6,006 bases of DNA from Bacteroidales bacterium. GTDB taxonomy: Bacteria > Bacteroidota > Bacteroidia > Bacteroidales > ML635J-15. The stretch is from the NCBI GenBank assembly GCA_028696755.1, contig JAQVGK010000233.1:1-6006 (forward strand). The letters are read 5' to 3'. The notes beneath the pieces are model-generated. The model did not search any database. It was not told the origin of the DNA and saw only the letters and a program-made list of their open reading frames with translations. Of the stretch, positions 5,953-6,006 are shown piece by piece (the stretch's first letter is position 1; each line of letters begins with the position of its first letter). The position numbers and the translations under genes were made by a program.

Positions 5953-6006
5953 TTAGATTTTTTCTAGGTCTTCTATTGATTTTATACTGTATTTCAGTGA
6001 TATCAT
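5953..6006 (-). CDS. Possible C-terminal end of a further minus-strand gene (partial)
   Basis: On the minus strand the frame from the window edge (6006) is open to a TAA at 5955-5953 and reads MISLKYSIKSIEDLEKI. Composition and codon use resemble neighbouring genes, and the helical SIEDLEKI ending looks like a natural C-terminus. However, 17 codons are too few to prove coding, the initial ATG falls by chance at the edge, and the other frames cannot be excluded. If real, the gap before the polyprenyl synthase start is 140 bp and the promoter at 5945-5917 begins directly after this stop. No function can be assigned. Confidence 0.33.
   Translation of the reverse strand: MISLKYSIKSIEDLEKI

Overview
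The window looks like chromosomal DNA of a member of the Bacteroidota. It is AT-rich, start codons are preceded by A-rich leaders rather than clear Shine-Dalgarno sequences, promoter-like boxes match the TAnnTTTG type of this phylum, and the protein families and their order fit. The genes are ordinary housekeeping and salvage genes. No phage, IS element, CRISPR array, tRNA or rRNA is visible.

Layout, left to right. (1) Positions 1-900, + strand: the C-terminal half of mnmG, a tRNA wobble-uridine modification enzyme. (2) Positions 974-2602, +: ade, adenine deaminase. (3) Positions 2747-4801, +: a tight run of four genes with overlaps or gaps of 0-1 nt. These are dtd (D-aminoacyl-tRNA deacylase), a small unrecognised lipoprotein, a MazG-like nucleotide pyrophosphohydrolase and deoC (deoxyribose-phosphate aldolase). 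(4) A hairpin at 4809-4837 serves as a shared terminator. (5) Positions 5812-4838, - strand: a long-chain polyprenyl diphosphate synthase of the IspB type, starting with GTG. (6) The right edge holds candidate promoters for that gene and possibly the last 17 codons of another minus-strand gene.

The most notable non-coding signal is a set of three 16-bp palindromes, TGTTCCACGTGGAACA and two one-base variants, at 906, 2603 and 2690. They closely resemble parS, the ParB-binding centromere site (TGTTTCACGTGAAACA). They sit only in the gaps on either side of ade, and the last two belong to an 87-bp-period direct repeat. This suggests an origin-proximal ParB-loading region, consistent with the usual closeness of mnmG/gidA to par functions in many bacteria, though no parA or parB lies in the window.

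Functionally, the genes combine translation quality (mnmG, dtd) with purine and deoxynucleotide salvage or clean-up (ade, the MazG-like enzyme, deoC). The minus-strand gene supplies the isoprenoid side chain of respiratory quinones. I see no convincing undescribed system. The parS-like repeat cluster, the placement of ade and the operon-embedded lipoprotein are the points worth a second look.
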